Part shown: positions 41,891-51,415 of the stretch, one piece after another
Layout of the letters: each line of letters begins with the position of its first letter
Position numbering within the stretch: the stretch's first letter is position 1
Origin: CAVWCW01 sp963753615
GTDB taxonomy: Bacteria; Pseudomonadota; Gammaproteobacteria; Chromatiales; Chromatiaceae
DNA length: 64,000 nt
Reading direction: 5' to 3'
NCBI GenBank assembly: GCA_963753615.1
Contig: CAVWCW010000002.1
Location: 310,001 to 374,000, forward strand
Notes under the pieces: generated by a model
Database searches by the model: none
Seen by the model: the letters and a program-made list of their open reading frames with translations, nothing else
What the model was told of the DNA's origin: nothing
Translations under genes and position numbers: made by a program

Positions 41891-43525
41891 ATGAAGAAAA
41901 CGTTAATTGCAACAGCTGTCGCTGCGAGCGTGATGGCGCCGATTTCGGCCCACGCGATCAACTTTGCAGCCGATGGGACCGGTGAGGTACTGCTGTACCC
42001 TTACTATAATACTAATGAGGGTAACGCCACCTTCATCGGCGTCGCCAACACGACTGGTGAAGTGAAGGCGCTGAAGGTTCGCTTCCGCGAAGGCGTGGAG
42101 AGCGAGGACGTGCTGGACTTCCAGCTCTGGCTGTCTCCCTACGACCACTGGACCGCCGTGATGGCGCGGGTCGGTGGCTCGGTGCGGATCAACACCAGCG
42201 ACACCTCCTGCACCGTGCCTTCCCTGGCCAGTGGTGCGAGCCTGCTCACCAACCGTGTCGCCGCCGCCTACACTGGCGATGTCCTGGACCGCCTGTCCGA
42301 GGGTCACATCGAGATCATCGAGATGGCGACCGTCGGTTCCCCTGGCTGGCCGCGCCCACGATCCAGAACGACCTGACCTACGCCGTTACCCACCAGGGCG
42401 GCACCCCGCCGGACTGCGACGGCGTGATCCGGTTCAACGGCTCCCCGTTGACGGGCTTCCTGTCGGCTGGCGACGTATGCCAACGGCAATCCGATTATGG
42501 GCGGTAACTTCCAGGAGCCTACCGGCGGTATCTACGGTATTGCCGCGGTCTTCAACCCGAGCGACGGTACCTACTTCACCTACAGTGCCGAGGCGTTGCA
42601 GAACTTCGCCGGCCACCCCGATCTTCCTGGCCCAGCGCTCGCTCGAAGCTACCGCGGGTCTGGCGCCTCTGACGGCCGACGATCTGGTGATCTTGGAGCA
42701 CGGCGTCAAGCTGTTCGACCTGCCGGACCTGAGCACGCCCGACGGCTTTAACTTCGCCAACCCCAATACCATCACCTCGTACATCTACGGCGGCACCAAT
42801 TCCGGTACCTGCATGGGTGGCCCGGCTACCTGCATGAAAGAGGCCAACTACCTCACCCAGGGTGGTCTGTCCTTGCGTCCGGCGGACGCCAAGCGTAACG
42901 CGGTCACCGCTGCCCTGCAGGCCGCTTCGGTCACCAATGACTTCCTGACCGGCACCGCGTACGACAGTGACTGGGTGTTCACCTTCCCGGGCAAGTACAT
43001 GTTCCGTGAAGTTCCGGCCGTCCTCGGCGGTAACTACTTCTTCGACAATGACGGTCCTTTCACCGTACCGGTAACCCGCTCCACAGGCCAGGCCTGCGAA
43101 GCTGTGGAAATCAATGGCCCGGTGGGTATCCGCGACCGTGAAGAGGCCAAGACCTCGCAGGACGACGTCGGCTTCTCGCCCGGCATTGCCGAGACCTTCA
43201 ACCTCTGCTACGAGGTGAACGTGGTCTCGATCAATGACGACGGTGGCGGCAGCTACTCGGGCGCGCTGTCCTCGTCCGCGGTCTGGCAGCAGGCCAGCGG
43301 CTGGCCGACCTACGGCTTCGCCCAGCTCGGCTTCAACCAGGCGATGGTCGACGACAACGGGGTCACCCATTGGGGTATGCCGTTCATCGGGTTTGCGGCC
43401 ATCACCGACCGCGCTACCGACGTCACCCGCGGCGGCACCTTCATGCACAAGGTGGTCCGCGGCCTGCGCCGTAACCAAGGGCTGAGCAAGGGGCGCTTCG
43501 GCGCCGCTTGCGCAACGTCCGTTGA
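41891..43525 (+). pseudogene. Secreted protein gene broken by several frameshifts
   Basis: Starts with a clear signal peptide (MKKTLIATAV, AASVMAPISAHA) and a mature part INFAADGTGEVLLYPYYNT. The frame changes near 42335 (then LAAPTIQNDLTYAVTHQGG), again near 42475 (then YANGNPIMGGNFQEP) and near 42618 (then TPIFLAQRSLEATAGL). The joined product of roughly 540 residues looks like one abundant surface or exported protein of unknown family. The last open frame runs through the terminator into the next gene, so a fourth shift near the end is likely; the end given is the TGA just before the terminator. Either real decay or sequence errors. Confidence 0.75.
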
Positions 43526-43555
43526 AACGGAGACCCTCGGGTCTCCGTTTTTTTT
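43526..43555 (+). terminator. Rho-independent terminator after the secreted-protein gene
   Basis: A 10-base perfect stem, AACGGAGACC (43526-43535) and GGTCTCCGTT (43540-43549), with loop CTCG and a T-run of eight. A textbook intrinsic terminator. Confidence 0.95.
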
Positions 43556-43662
43556 CGGCGCATGTCCAATCACGGGCGGCACAACGGGCAGCAAACGTCC
43601 TTTGGCGCAGGTTTGGTGCCATAATGGCTGCCCTCTTTTCGATTTCCTTACGGAGAAGATTC

Positions 43663-44604
43663 ATGCGCAAAATGGCGCTTCGTAAATTCCGTCTTCTGGT
43701 CGCTCTGGGTGCGACGCTGCTCGGGGCTCCGCTCGCCGCCGGCGCCGACGACGTAGATCTTGGCGACAACTCGATCGTGGCGAGCGCAGGCGGCGTGACC
43801 GTCACCCTTGGCGACCTCAAGGCCTTTGTCGAGCAGGTGCGGCTGGACCGCAATATCGACGTCCAGCCGGACCAGGACACCTTGCTCGGGATTGCGGAAC
43901 AAATTTTGATTTTCAGGTCGCTGGCCCGCGAGGCCGAGCGCGAGGGCTTGGACCGGGACGCGATGGTGGTGCGCCAATTGGAACTGAGGCGCGAGGAGTT
44001 GCTCGGCAAGACGCGGCTCAAAGAGGTAATCGCAAAGGCCCCGTTCCCGGATCTGGATCAGGTCGCCAAGGAGACCTACCTGACCGACAAGGACCGTTAT
44101 ACGCGCCCGGACGAGGTGCGGGCGGCGCACATCCTGATCGGCATCCAGGACCGGTCCGAAGAGGAGGCGATGGCGCTGGCGGAGCGCTTGCGGGTCGAGC
44201 TCGAGTCGCACCCGGAGCGCTTTGCCGAGTTGGCAACGGAACACTCGGATGACCCCGGGTCCGCCGAGAAGGGCGGGGAGCTGGGCTGGTTTTCCCGCAA
44301 GCGGATGGTCACCCCGTTCGCCGATGCGGCCTTCGCCCTGCAGAGCCCCGGGGAGCTGTCGCCGGTGGTACGCAGTAAATTCGGCTACCATATCATCCGT
44401 TTGGATGAGCGGCGTGCCGGCGAACTGATTCCATTCGAAGAGGTGAAAGCGGAAATCGTCGTACAAGAGCAGGCGGCCCACCGCAAACGGGTGCGTCGCG
44501 ACTATATCGAAAAGGTCGCTACGGCACCCGATCTGCAATATGATCACGGCGTCATGGAAGCCTATGCGCGCAGTATCAGTTCCGTTCCCGCGAGTGCTCC
44601 TTAG
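43663..44604 (+). CDS. Parvulin-type peptidyl-prolyl isomerase
   Basis: A 313-residue periplasmic foldase with a signal peptide (cut near AAGADD), an N-terminal SurA/PrsA-like helical region and a parvulin domain (about 160-260: VRAAHILIGIQ, HSDDPGSAEKGGELGWF, FGYHIIRL). It probably helps exported proteins fold. GGAG lies 8 bases before the ATG. Its TAG stop is formed by the left end of a dispersed repeat. Confidence 0.9.
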   Translation: MRKMALRKFRLLVALGATLLGAPLAAGADDVDLGDNSIVASAGGVTVTLGDLKAFVEQVRLDRNIDVQPDQDTLLGIAEQILIFRSLAREAEREGLDRDAMVVRQLELRREELLGKTRLKEVIAKAPFPDLDQVAKETYLTDKDRYTRPDEVRAAHILIGIQDRSEEEAMALAERLRVELESHPERFAELATEHSDDPGSAEKGGELGWFSRKRMVTPFADAAFALQSPGELSPVVRSKFGYHIIRLDERRAGELIPFEEVKAEIVVQEQAAHRKRVRRDYIEKVATAPDLQYDHGVMEAYARSISSVPASAP

Positions 44605-44756
44605 GGAAAAGCTGAAAAAAGCCTTCCCTGGCTTTTTTCAGCACGGCTTTAGAAAACGCGGTTTCCAAAAGCCTGCATTTTCAGGCGTTTTGGCGCCTGA
44701 AAATGGCTGGGCGTCCTGCCCCACACAGGAAACGCGATTCAATCGGCGTTTCCCTA
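44602..44756. repeat. Dispersed TA-bounded repeat, full copy (copy A)
   Basis: A 155 bp element from TAGGGAAAAGCTG to GGCGTTTCCCTA. It has a perfect 12-base hairpin CTGAAAAAAGCC/GGCTTTTTTCAG (44612-44641) and a second perfect one CATTTTCAGGCG/CGCCTGAAAATG (44676-44705). The first could act as a transcription terminator. Its left TAG is the stop codon of the isomerase gene. Confidence 0.85.
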
Positions 44757-44825
44757 TGGAGAGGCTGAAGAAAGCCGTGCCTGGCTTTCTTCAGTACTGG
44801 TTTCGAACCCCCGGCATCCGGGAGT
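44757..44825. repeat. Dispersed repeat, 5' half copy in tandem (copy F)
   Basis: Directly after copy A the left half recurs: GGCTGAAGAAAGCC then GTGCCTGGCTTTCTTCAG, again an 11-12 base hairpin. It then diverges. Confidence 0.6.
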
Positions 44826-44952
44826 TCCTGTTTTCAGCCGCGTACGGGAGCGACCATAGCGGAAGCTTCCAGCCTGCGCGGGAGCACTCAGTTCACCGGT
44901 CTTCCCCTCCAGCGGCTAGTTGCCGTACCTGGCCGGCCGATCGGGGCAAGGA

Positions 44953-45771
44953 ATGATTTCCCGACAGGGGATTCGCCACGCCGGCCTGCTGAGTATCTGG
45001 CAGGGCCGACACCTGCTTTGGAATCTGGTGCTGCGTCAGCTGCGCAGCAACTACGCGGGTACCGCCGGCGGTGGCTGGTGGCTGCTGGTGCGGCCGGTGC
45101 TGATGGTGATGGCCTACTATTTCGTCTTCGATCTGGTGTTGGCGGTGCGCTTGAACCTGGACGTCGCCGGCACCGAGACCTATGCCCTCTACCTTCTTTC
45201 CGGGCTGATTCCCTGGCTGGCCTGGAGCGACGGCGTGGTCCAGGGCAGCGCCAGCCTGGTGCAAAGCGCGGATCTGCTGCGCAAGACGCGGTTGCCGATT
45301 GAACTGATTCCCGCACGCTCGGTATTGGCGTCGGCGGCGGCGTTTCTTCCGGTCACACTGGTGGTGGCCCTGGCCGGCATGTGGCTCGGCGAGTCCGGCC
45401 CCCAGGCCCTGTTGTGGTTGCCGGTCTGGGCGCTGATCCAGATCGCCATGGCCTATTTTCTGGCGCTCAGTCTCGCCGTGCTCACCGCAGCGCTGCGGGA
45501 TATCGGCAATCTGGTACAGACCCTGTTCGGCATGCTGATTTTTTTCGCCCCCATCCTGTTTCCCCTGGAGCGTGTGCCGGAGGCGATGCGGCCCTTGCTC
45601 TGGCTGAACCCGTTCACCGCGCTGGCCAACGGCTATCACGCGATCCTGCTGCGCGGCCAGATCCCGGCCTGGCCCGACCTGCTCGGCGCCCTGGTCTGGC
45701 TGCTGGTGCTGATGACCGCGGCATCGGCGCTATTGCGCCGCTCCCGCGAACAGCTGGTGGACTGGCTCTAG
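44953..45771 (+). CDS. wzm: ABC-2 type polysaccharide exporter permease (Wzm-like)
   Basis: A 272-residue inner-membrane protein with about six helices. The N-terminal block LVLRQLRSNYAGTAGGGWWLLVRP is typical of capsule/O-antigen ABC-2 permeases. With the ATPase encoded three bases downstream it should carry an undecaprenyl-linked glycan across the inner membrane. ATG 44953 is preceded by AAGGA, rather close. First gene of the glycan region. Confidence 0.9.
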   Translation: MISRQGIRHAGLLSIWQGRHLLWNLVLRQLRSNYAGTAGGGWWLLVRPVLMVMAYYFVFDLVLAVRLNLDVAGTETYALYLLSGLIPWLAWSDGVVQGSASLVQSADLLRKTRLPIELIPARSVLASAAAFLPVTLVVALAGMWLGESGPQALLWLPVWALIQIAMAYFLALSLAVLTAALRDIGNLVQTLFGMLIFFAPILFPLERVPEAMRPLLWLNPFTALANGYHAILLRGQIPAWPDLLGALVWLLVLMTAASALLRRSREQLVDWL

Positions 45772-45773
45772 CC

Positions 45774-46952
45774 ATGTTGGAAGTAACCGGACTCGGCAAG
45801 AACTACAAGCTCTATCCCAACCAGCGCGCGCGCCTGCGCGAGCTGGTCTTCGGTACCCGCAATCATGAGGAATTCCGCGCCCTGCAGGATATCAGTTTCC
45901 GCCTCGGCCCTGGCGATACCCTGGGGGTGATCGGTGATAACGGCGCCGGCAAGAGCACCCTGCTGAAGCTGATTGCCGGAACGTTACGCCCGTCCGCGGG
46001 CCAGGTGCGGGTAGCCGGGCGATTGACCGCAATCCTGGCCCTGGGAACCGGCTTTCACCCCGAATTCACCGGCCGTGAAAACCTGTTTTTCGCCGCCTCG
46101 CTGATGGGCATCGAGCGCCAGGAGATGCTCGGCTACTTCGACGATATCGTCGACTTTTCGGAGTTGCATCGGGTCATTGATCGGCCGGTAAAGACCTACT
46201 CTACCGGGATGGTAATGCGGTTGGCGTTCTCCCTGGTAACCGCAGTAAAACCGGAGATCCTGATCGTCGACGAGGCGCTTGCCGTCGGGGACCGGGCGTT
46301 TCAGCGCCGCTGCATCGCGCGCATGCAGGAGATCCGGCGCGCCGGCACCACCATCCTGTTCTGCAGCCACAGCATGCACCACATCGTGCAGTTTTGCGAT
46401 CGGGCGCTGTGGCTCGAGCATGGGCGTATGAAGGACTTGGATGCGGCCTCCAAGGTGACCGCCCGCTATACCGGAAAAGACGTGCCGAGCGGGCTGGGCG
46501 GACGTGCCCCGGCGGTGGCGCCGGTGGAAGGCCGACGCCGGTGCGTCGTGGATGCAGTGGAACTGCTGTCCGGGAGCAGACTGATCCGGCGCGGCGAGCC
46601 GCTCCGCATCGGGCTGGATTTCCGGGTGCTCGAGGCGGGGCCGTTCGTGTTCGGCCTAGCGGTCGACCACAAGGACGCCCAGGTCCGGCTCGTCGCCGAG
46701 ACCTCGCTGGAAAACGGGGTGGCCCCGCGCCATATCGCCGAGGGCAGCCATCGGCTGGAACTCTGCCTGCACACCCAGGCCTTGCGCGAGGGGGTCTACG
46801 CCGTATTCGCGGGCCTGATGGACGAAAGCCTGCTTCAAATCGAGGACTATCGGGCCTTGGACGTGGAAGTGGTGGATCCGGATGGCGTGCGCACGCCGGC
46901 GATGGTCCGGGCCCAGGTGGACTGGGACACCGCAGGCCGTTTTTCGGCCTGA
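45774..46952 (+). CDS. wzt: Polysaccharide exporter ATPase (Wzt-like)
   Basis: A 392-residue ATPase with Walker A GDNGAGKST, the family motif GTGFHPEFTGREN, signature TYSTGMVMRLAF and Walker B ILIVDEAL. The C-terminal ~140 residues form a Wzt_C-like beta domain that often binds the end of the exported O-antigen. Paired with the Wzm-like permease. Confidence 0.92.
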   Translation: MLEVTGLGKNYKLYPNQRARLRELVFGTRNHEEFRALQDISFRLGPGDTLGVIGDNGAGKSTLLKLIAGTLRPSAGQVRVAGRLTAILALGTGFHPEFTGRENLFFAASLMGIERQEMLGYFDDIVDFSELHRVIDRPVKTYSTGMVMRLAFSLVTAVKPEILIVDEALAVGDRAFQRRCIARMQEIRRAGTTILFCSHSMHHIVQFCDRALWLEHGRMKDLDAASKVTARYTGKDVPSGLGGRAPAVAPVEGRRRCVVDAVELLSGSRLIRRGEPLRIGLDFRVLEAGPFVFGLAVDHKDAQVRLVAETSLENGVAPRHIAEGSHRLELCLHTQALREGVYAVFAGLMDESLLQIEDYRALDVEVVDPDGVRTPAMVRAQVDWDTAGRFSA

Positions 46953-46967
46953 GTCGGTTGCGGCAAG

Positions 46968-47801
46968 TCACTCCGCCACTGCTCCGGGTCGGCTCCTCGT
47001 GGTGGCGGGGAAGGGCCGCCTGAAGCTTGCCAGATCGTTGAAGTAGAACTCCGGGTGCTCCTGGAACAGCGGCTCGAAATGGCGCAGCACGGCCGCAGTG
47101 GTCGCCGTATCGTCGCCTCGATAGGCGACCGGCGGGAACCATTCGACCCGGTGTTTTCCGGCGGCCGGGTCGTAGAAACCGAGATATGGTAGTATCCGCA
47201 CTCCCGCCCGTTTCGCCAGCAGCGGCACCGCGCGCGGCAGAAACAGCGGGGCGCCCAGGAACGGCACGCTGATCTCCTTCTGCGCCAGGCCGCGTTCGCG
47301 CACGTCCAGGATCACGATCTGGCTGATCCCCTGCTTCAGCTGGTTGACGTGCTGGAAAAAGGTGTCGGTGGAGAACCGGCCCGGGTACCCGGAGAGGTGT
47401 TGGCGGTCGTGACCGAACCGCTTCCAGAAATAGCTTTGATTGCTGTCGGGGCGGCGATTGCGGCCCGAAATCACCATCTGGCTGGCGATGCCCTGTTGCT
47501 GGTAAAGCGAGGCCGGGTACATACCCCACTGGCCGTAATGCAGGCTGGTGACGATATAGGTCTCCGCGGGATCGATGTGCTCGGTGCCGTGGTGGAGGAA
47601 TTGCCTGCGCAGGTGCCTCGGGCTCAGCCAGATTACCTCCAGGCGCATGCTGGTGAGATAGGCCTCGTGGGCGCCACCCGGGGCGGTGAGCTTCAGGAAC
47701 AGGTTCCGGCACGGGCGATAGGGAAGGATCAACGGCAGCAGCCCCAGCATTCTCTGCCGGCGCGGGGACAGGGCGTCGACGTATAAAGGGGCTTTGCGCA
47801 T
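46968..47801 (-). CDS. Lipid A acyltransferase-like (LpxL/HtrB family) protein
   Basis: A 277-residue protein with lysophospholipid/lipid A acyltransferase features: VTSLHYGQWGMYPAS includes the H-x4-type active site (here HYGQWG), and DVRERGLAQKEISVPFLGAPLFLPRAVPLLAKRAG matches the family's second block. It probably adds an acyl chain to lipid A or a glycolipid. It is encoded opposite to its neighbours and its start nearly touches that of the divergent acyltransferase gene. Confidence 0.75.
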   Translation of the reverse strand: MRKAPLYVDALSPRRQRMLGLLPLILPYRPCRNLFLKLTAPGGAHEAYLTSMRLEVIWLSPRHLRRQFLHHGTEHIDPAETYIVTSLHYGQWGMYPASLYQQQGIASQMVISGRNRRPDSNQSYFWKRFGHDRQHLSGYPGRFSTDTFFQHVNQLKQGISQIVILDVRERGLAQKEISVPFLGAPLFLPRAVPLLAKRAGVRILPYLGFYDPAAGKHRVEWFPPVAYRGDDTATTAAVLRHFEPLFQEHPEFYFNDLASFRRPFPATTRSRPGAVAE

Positions 47802-47802
47802 G

Positions 47803-49149
47803 ATGGACGGCTCGGCAGACGGCGGTCCCATTACAGCACAGGGGCGGGGGGTTTTGAATACTGCCCGCCGTCTCGCCGCGCGGGCATGGGTCAATCTGCG
47901 CGCTATCGGGCAACGCGAAGCGGTGCATTATCCCGCCCTCGACGGCCTGCGCGCCATTGCCGTGCTGCAGGTGCTGGTGTTCCATGTCTACTTCCTCGGC
48001 GCCCGACACCTCGGCGAGGCACGCTACCAGGCCCTGATCCGGGAGATGTCGCCCTGGTGGAACTGGGTCTGGCAGGGCGACAAGGGGGTGGATCTGTTCT
48101 TCGTGCTGTCCGGATTCCTTATTGCCAGCGGACTCCTGCGCGAGCAGCGGGCACGCGGCCGGGTGAGCCTGTATCGCTATATGGTGCGCCGCGGCGCGCG
48201 TATCCTGCCGGCCTATTACCTGTTGTTGCTGGCGGCGGTGTTGTTCCAGGTGCCCGGATATCCGAATGTCTGGGTCAATCTCCTGTTCCTGAACAACCTG
48301 CTGGAGGGGGGCAACGCCTTGGTCCCCTGGAGCTGGTCGATCGCGGTGGAGGTGCAGTTCTACCTGTTGTTCCCGCTGGTGTTGTTGCCGCTGCTGGTGC
48401 GCGCCCGGCGCCCGGCCGGGCTGGCGGTTGCGGTGCTGCTGCTGTTCGTGCTGGTGCGGTTGTGGGTGATCGGCGTTCATCCTGAGTATTATCGGCGGCC
48501 CTTCTTCGAAGTGCTTTTCGACGACCGGGTCCTGACCGGTTGGATGAACGACGTCTATATCCATCTGTATACCCGCGCCACGCCGATCCTGATCGGGGTG
48601 CTGGCCGCGGTGCTGCACATCTGCCGTGGGGAATGGCTGCGCCGGTTCTCCGAGCGCCGCCCGCTGGGCCTGTCTCTGATCACCGTCGCTGCTTTGCTGT
48701 TGCTGGCCGCCTCGGCGGGGCCGCCCCTGAGCGATCCCGGCAGCGGTTACTACCAGAATCTGGGCGCCGGCGGCAACCTGTTGTTGTTGGGCCTGCACCG
48801 CACCGGTTTTGCGCTGGCCCTGGGTTGGCTCCTGCTCGCGAGCCTGTATCCGGCGGGCCTGGCCCGTCCCCTGGCCCGCTTCCTCGGGCTCCGGCTGTGG
48901 ATCGGAATCGCCAAGGTTTCCTACTCCCTGTACCTGATCCATATCTTCGTCATCGGCTGGGTGCTGGCCGGGGCGCGCCCCTGGCTGTCGACCCCGGGCC
49001 ATGACTTCTGGTTGATGCTGGGGATTCTCGGCATCGCCGCCCTGGCCGGACTGGCGCTGGCGAGCCTGAGCTATGCCCTGGTGGAAAAGCCGGGGATCGA
49101 CGCCGGCAAGCGCCTGCTCGCCCGTTCTCGTTCCGGCGCGCAGCCGTGA
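47803..49149 (+). CDS. Acyltransferase 3 (OafA-like) membrane protein
   Basis: About 449 residues with ten or so helices. It has the catalytic-region motif VLVFHVYF after HYPALDGLRAIA and GVDLFFVLSGFLI, typical of acyltransferase family 3, which O-acylates surface sugars. ATG starts at 47800 and 47803 both lie against the divergent start; a TTG at 47854 would leave room for a promoter. It is followed by the GT-C gene in the same frame. Confidence 0.88.
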   Translation: MDGSADGGPITAQGRGVLNTARRLAARAWVNLRAIGQREAVHYPALDGLRAIAVLQVLVFHVYFLGARHLGEARYQALIREMSPWWNWVWQGDKGVDLFFVLSGFLIASGLLREQRARGRVSLYRYMVRRGARILPAYYLLLLAAVLFQVPGYPNVWVNLLFLNNLLEGGNALVPWSWSIAVEVQFYLLFPLVLLPLLVRARRPAGLAVAVLLLFVLVRLWVIGVHPEYYRRPFFEVLFDDRVLTGWMNDVYIHLYTRATPILIGVLAAVLHICRGEWLRRFSERRPLGLSLITVAALLLLAASAGPPLSDPGSGYYQNLGAGGNLLLLGLHRTGFALALGWLLLASLYPAGLARPLARFLGLRLWIGIAKVSYSLYLIHIFVIGWVLAGARPWLSTPGHDFWLMLGILGIAALAGLALASLSYALVEKPGIDAGKRLLARSRSGAQP

Positions 49150-49215
49150 GGCGCCCGGAGAGCCGAGGCGCCAGGCAACGGCGCGGCCGCGCACACCGGG
49201 CCGTCTTGGCTGTCG

Positions 49216-50994
49216 GTGCTGGCCGCCGGCTGCTGGCTGCTGCTGCTGACCTGGCTGCTCCACCACAGCGCCCTGGACGGCTACTGGCGCTTCGACGACG
49301 GTTGGCTGCTGGACTATGCCAGCCGTTTCGCCCCCTGGGAGTATTGGTTCGATCCCGCCGTCACCCGAGGCTATTCTCCCAACAACCTCACCCCCTGGAA
49401 CCCCTTCCTTTTCGATATCAACCTGGCCCTGTTCGGTTTCTCACCGATCGGGTTTTACGCTCAGCACCTGGCGACGCTGGCGGCTGCTGCCTGGGCCAGT
49501 TTCCTCCTGTTGCGGCTGTGGCTGGGCACCGGCTGGGCGCTGTTCGGGGCCAGCGCATTTCTGTTCGGCGCACCGGTGCTGCAGGTCGCCCAGCAACTCA
49601 TGGTGGGGCATTACCTGCTGGGGCTGCTGTTCGCCGTTCTCGCCCTCTACGCCTTCGTGCGCGCGGTGCGTACACAGCGCTGGCCCTGGTTGGCGGGCGG
49701 CGTCCTGTGCTATTTGCTGGCCACCGCCTGCAAGGAGGTGTTCGTGCCCCTGCCGGGGCTGCTGCCGTTCCTGCGCGAGGGCGATCTGCGCACCCGTCTG
49801 CGCTATGCCCTGCCCTATTTCGCCTGGTCGCTGGCCTATTTCGCCTGGCGCTATCAGGTGCTCGGGACCTTGGTGGGCGGTTATTCCGGGGCCGCGCTGG
49901 ATCCCGCCGTCGCCTTGTCCCAAATCGGACGGATCCCGCTCTGGCTGTTCGGGCAAGATCCCCGCGGGCTGGCGGCGCTGGCACTGCTGGCCGCGTTGCT
50001 GGCCTGGGCCTGGCGTCAGCGGCTGGTCAATCTCCCCTTGCTGTTGGTGGGCCTGCTGTTGCTGCTGCTGCCCCTGGTGCCCCTGACCGCGACCCCGGGC
50101 ATCAAGGGGCCAGACCGTTACCTGTTGCTGCCCTGGTGGGCGCTCAGCATGTCGCTGGCCTGGCTGCTGGGGCGGTTGCCTCGGCCGGCAGCCGGTTATC
50201 GCCTTTCGCTCGGCGGTGGTCTGCTGGCGGTGGCGGCGCTGCAGGCGCAGCAGGCCTTGCAGCCGCTGGAGCCGAGCCTGGAGCGGTTCGATCGGCTCTA
50301 CCGCGCCGCCGTCGAGGCCGGACCCGGGCAGGTGCTGCTGCTCGAAGGGGGCGATCTGCGCTTCTGGGACGTGGTCCTGAACGGCGCCCGCCGGGCGCAT
50401 GCGGCCGTCGCCGGGCAGTCGCGCCCGCGCCTGGGGCTCTTGACCGACCGTCGCCAGCTGCCTCTGCTGGACCCGGATCGGTATTCGGTCTCGGCCTACC
50501 ATCGGGGCTGCGACTGCTGGCGTGAGGTCGCGCTTTCGCGGCGGCCGGGCGAACCGGCCCCCAGTGCGCCCGAGCGTGCGGTCGTGGTGCTGCCCTTCGG
50601 TCCGCCGTACCCGCCCCTGTTCGAGGCCGGCGGCGGTAGGGTCGACGCAGTGCAACTGGACGGCGCCAAGATCAGGGTCTCCGGCTGGCTGCGCCTGGGC
50701 GATGCCGAGCCCCAGCAGCACCTGATTCTGCTGGCCCCAGGCCTGCCGGTGAGCCGCCGGACACTCGCCGTGGCCAGGCCGGACGTCGCCGACGCCTTGG
50801 GCGCCCCGGAGCTGCGCCACAGCGGCTTTCGCCTGGAGCTGGAGTACGCCAGCGCCGCCGCCGCGCGGGCCGCGGCGGCGGATCTCTGCCTGCTCGCCTT
50901 TTCGGCCGTCAGCGGGCAGGCCCTGCTGAACGACCCCGAGCGCCCCGCCTGCCGAGGGCTGCTCACCGATCGGCCGCTGGCCCTTGGGCGCTGA
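49216..50994 (+). CDS. GT-C type membrane glycosyltransferase-like protein
   Basis: A 592-residue protein with about 9-10 helices in the first two thirds. The early loop has YWRFDDGWLL, an acidic motif like that of GT-C enzymes which use polyprenyl-phosphate sugars. The C-terminal third is periplasmic-like. The start is GTG at 49216, as no ATG follows the upstream stop. Probably adds a lipid-linked sugar outside the inner membrane. Confidence 0.78.
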   Translation: MLAAGCWLLLLTWLLHHSALDGYWRFDDGWLLDYASRFAPWEYWFDPAVTRGYSPNNLTPWNPFLFDINLALFGFSPIGFYAQHLATLAAAAWASFLLLRLWLGTGWALFGASAFLFGAPVLQVAQQLMVGHYLLGLLFAVLALYAFVRAVRTQRWPWLAGGVLCYLLATACKEVFVPLPGLLPFLREGDLRTRLRYALPYFAWSLAYFAWRYQVLGTLVGGYSGAALDPAVALSQIGRIPLWLFGQDPRGLAALALLAALLAWAWRQRLVNLPLLLVGLLLLLLPLVPLTATPGIKGPDRYLLLPWWALSMSLAWLLGRLPRPAAGYRLSLGGGLLAVAALQAQQALQPLEPSLERFDRLYRAAVEAGPGQVLLLEGGDLRFWDVVLNGARRAHAAVAGQSRPRLGLLTDRRQLPLLDPDRYSVSAYHRGCDCWREVALSRRPGEPAPSAPERAVVVLPFGPPYPPLFEAGGGRVDAVQLDGAKIRVSGWLRLGDAEPQQHLILLAPGLPVSRRTLAVARPDVADALGAPELRHSGFRLELEYASAAAARAAAADLCLLAFSAVSGQALLNDPERPACRGLLTDRPLALGR

Positions 50995-51412
50995 GCCGCG
51001 CTTCGGCCGTGGCCGCCTGGCCGCCTGGCTGGCCCAGGGCGGGCGTTACCTGCTCGTCGGCGGGCTGGCCTGGGTGGTCGATTTCCTGACCTTTCTCAGC
51101 CTGTACGCCTGGGCGGGCCTGGTCTGGGCCCAGACCGCGGCGCGCATTGCCGGCGCCCTGGTCGGGTTCGCGGGGCACAAATACTTCGTATTCGCCGACC
51201 GCCGCAGCGCGGCCCGACAGCTGGGCCGCCAGGCGCTGCTCTATGTGCTGCTCTGGGGGGTATCCTACGGGCTCAGCGTTGCTGGCCTGCTGTGGCTGGT
51301 GCGGGACCTGCACCTGCATCCCGTGATGGCCAAGCTGCTGGTGGAGGCGGTGATTCTGGGGCTCAACTTCTTTACCATGAAGCGCCTGATCTTCGGCCCT
51401 GAGGGGGAGTGA
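50984..51412 (+). CDS. GtrA family membrane protein
   Basis: A 142-residue protein with four helices. YLLVGGLAWVVDFLTFLSLY, GFAGHKYFVF and the end LGLNFFTMKRLIF are GtrA features. GtrA proteins are thought to flip or present polyprenyl-linked sugars made by a GtrB-like GT2, encoded here immediately downstream. The TTG start overlaps the preceding gene by 11 bases. Confidence 0.85.
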   Translation: MGAEPRFGRGRLAAWLAQGGRYLLVGGLAWVVDFLTFLSLYAWAGLVWAQTAARIAGALVGFAGHKYFVFADRRSAARQLGRQALLYVLLWGVSYGLSVAGLLWLVRDLHLHPVMAKLLVEAVILGLNFFTMKRLIFGPEGE

Positions 51413-51415
51413 CCG

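Noticed and set aside
44800..44825. A tRNA-like GGTTTCGAACCCCC segment
   Set aside because: No acceptor, D or anticodon arms surround it; it is part of the diverged repeat copy.
46201..49266. A 1021-codon minus-strand frame across the ABC ATPase and acyltransferase genes
   Set aside because: Low-complexity Gln/Pro/Arg-rich shadow of real genes on both strands.
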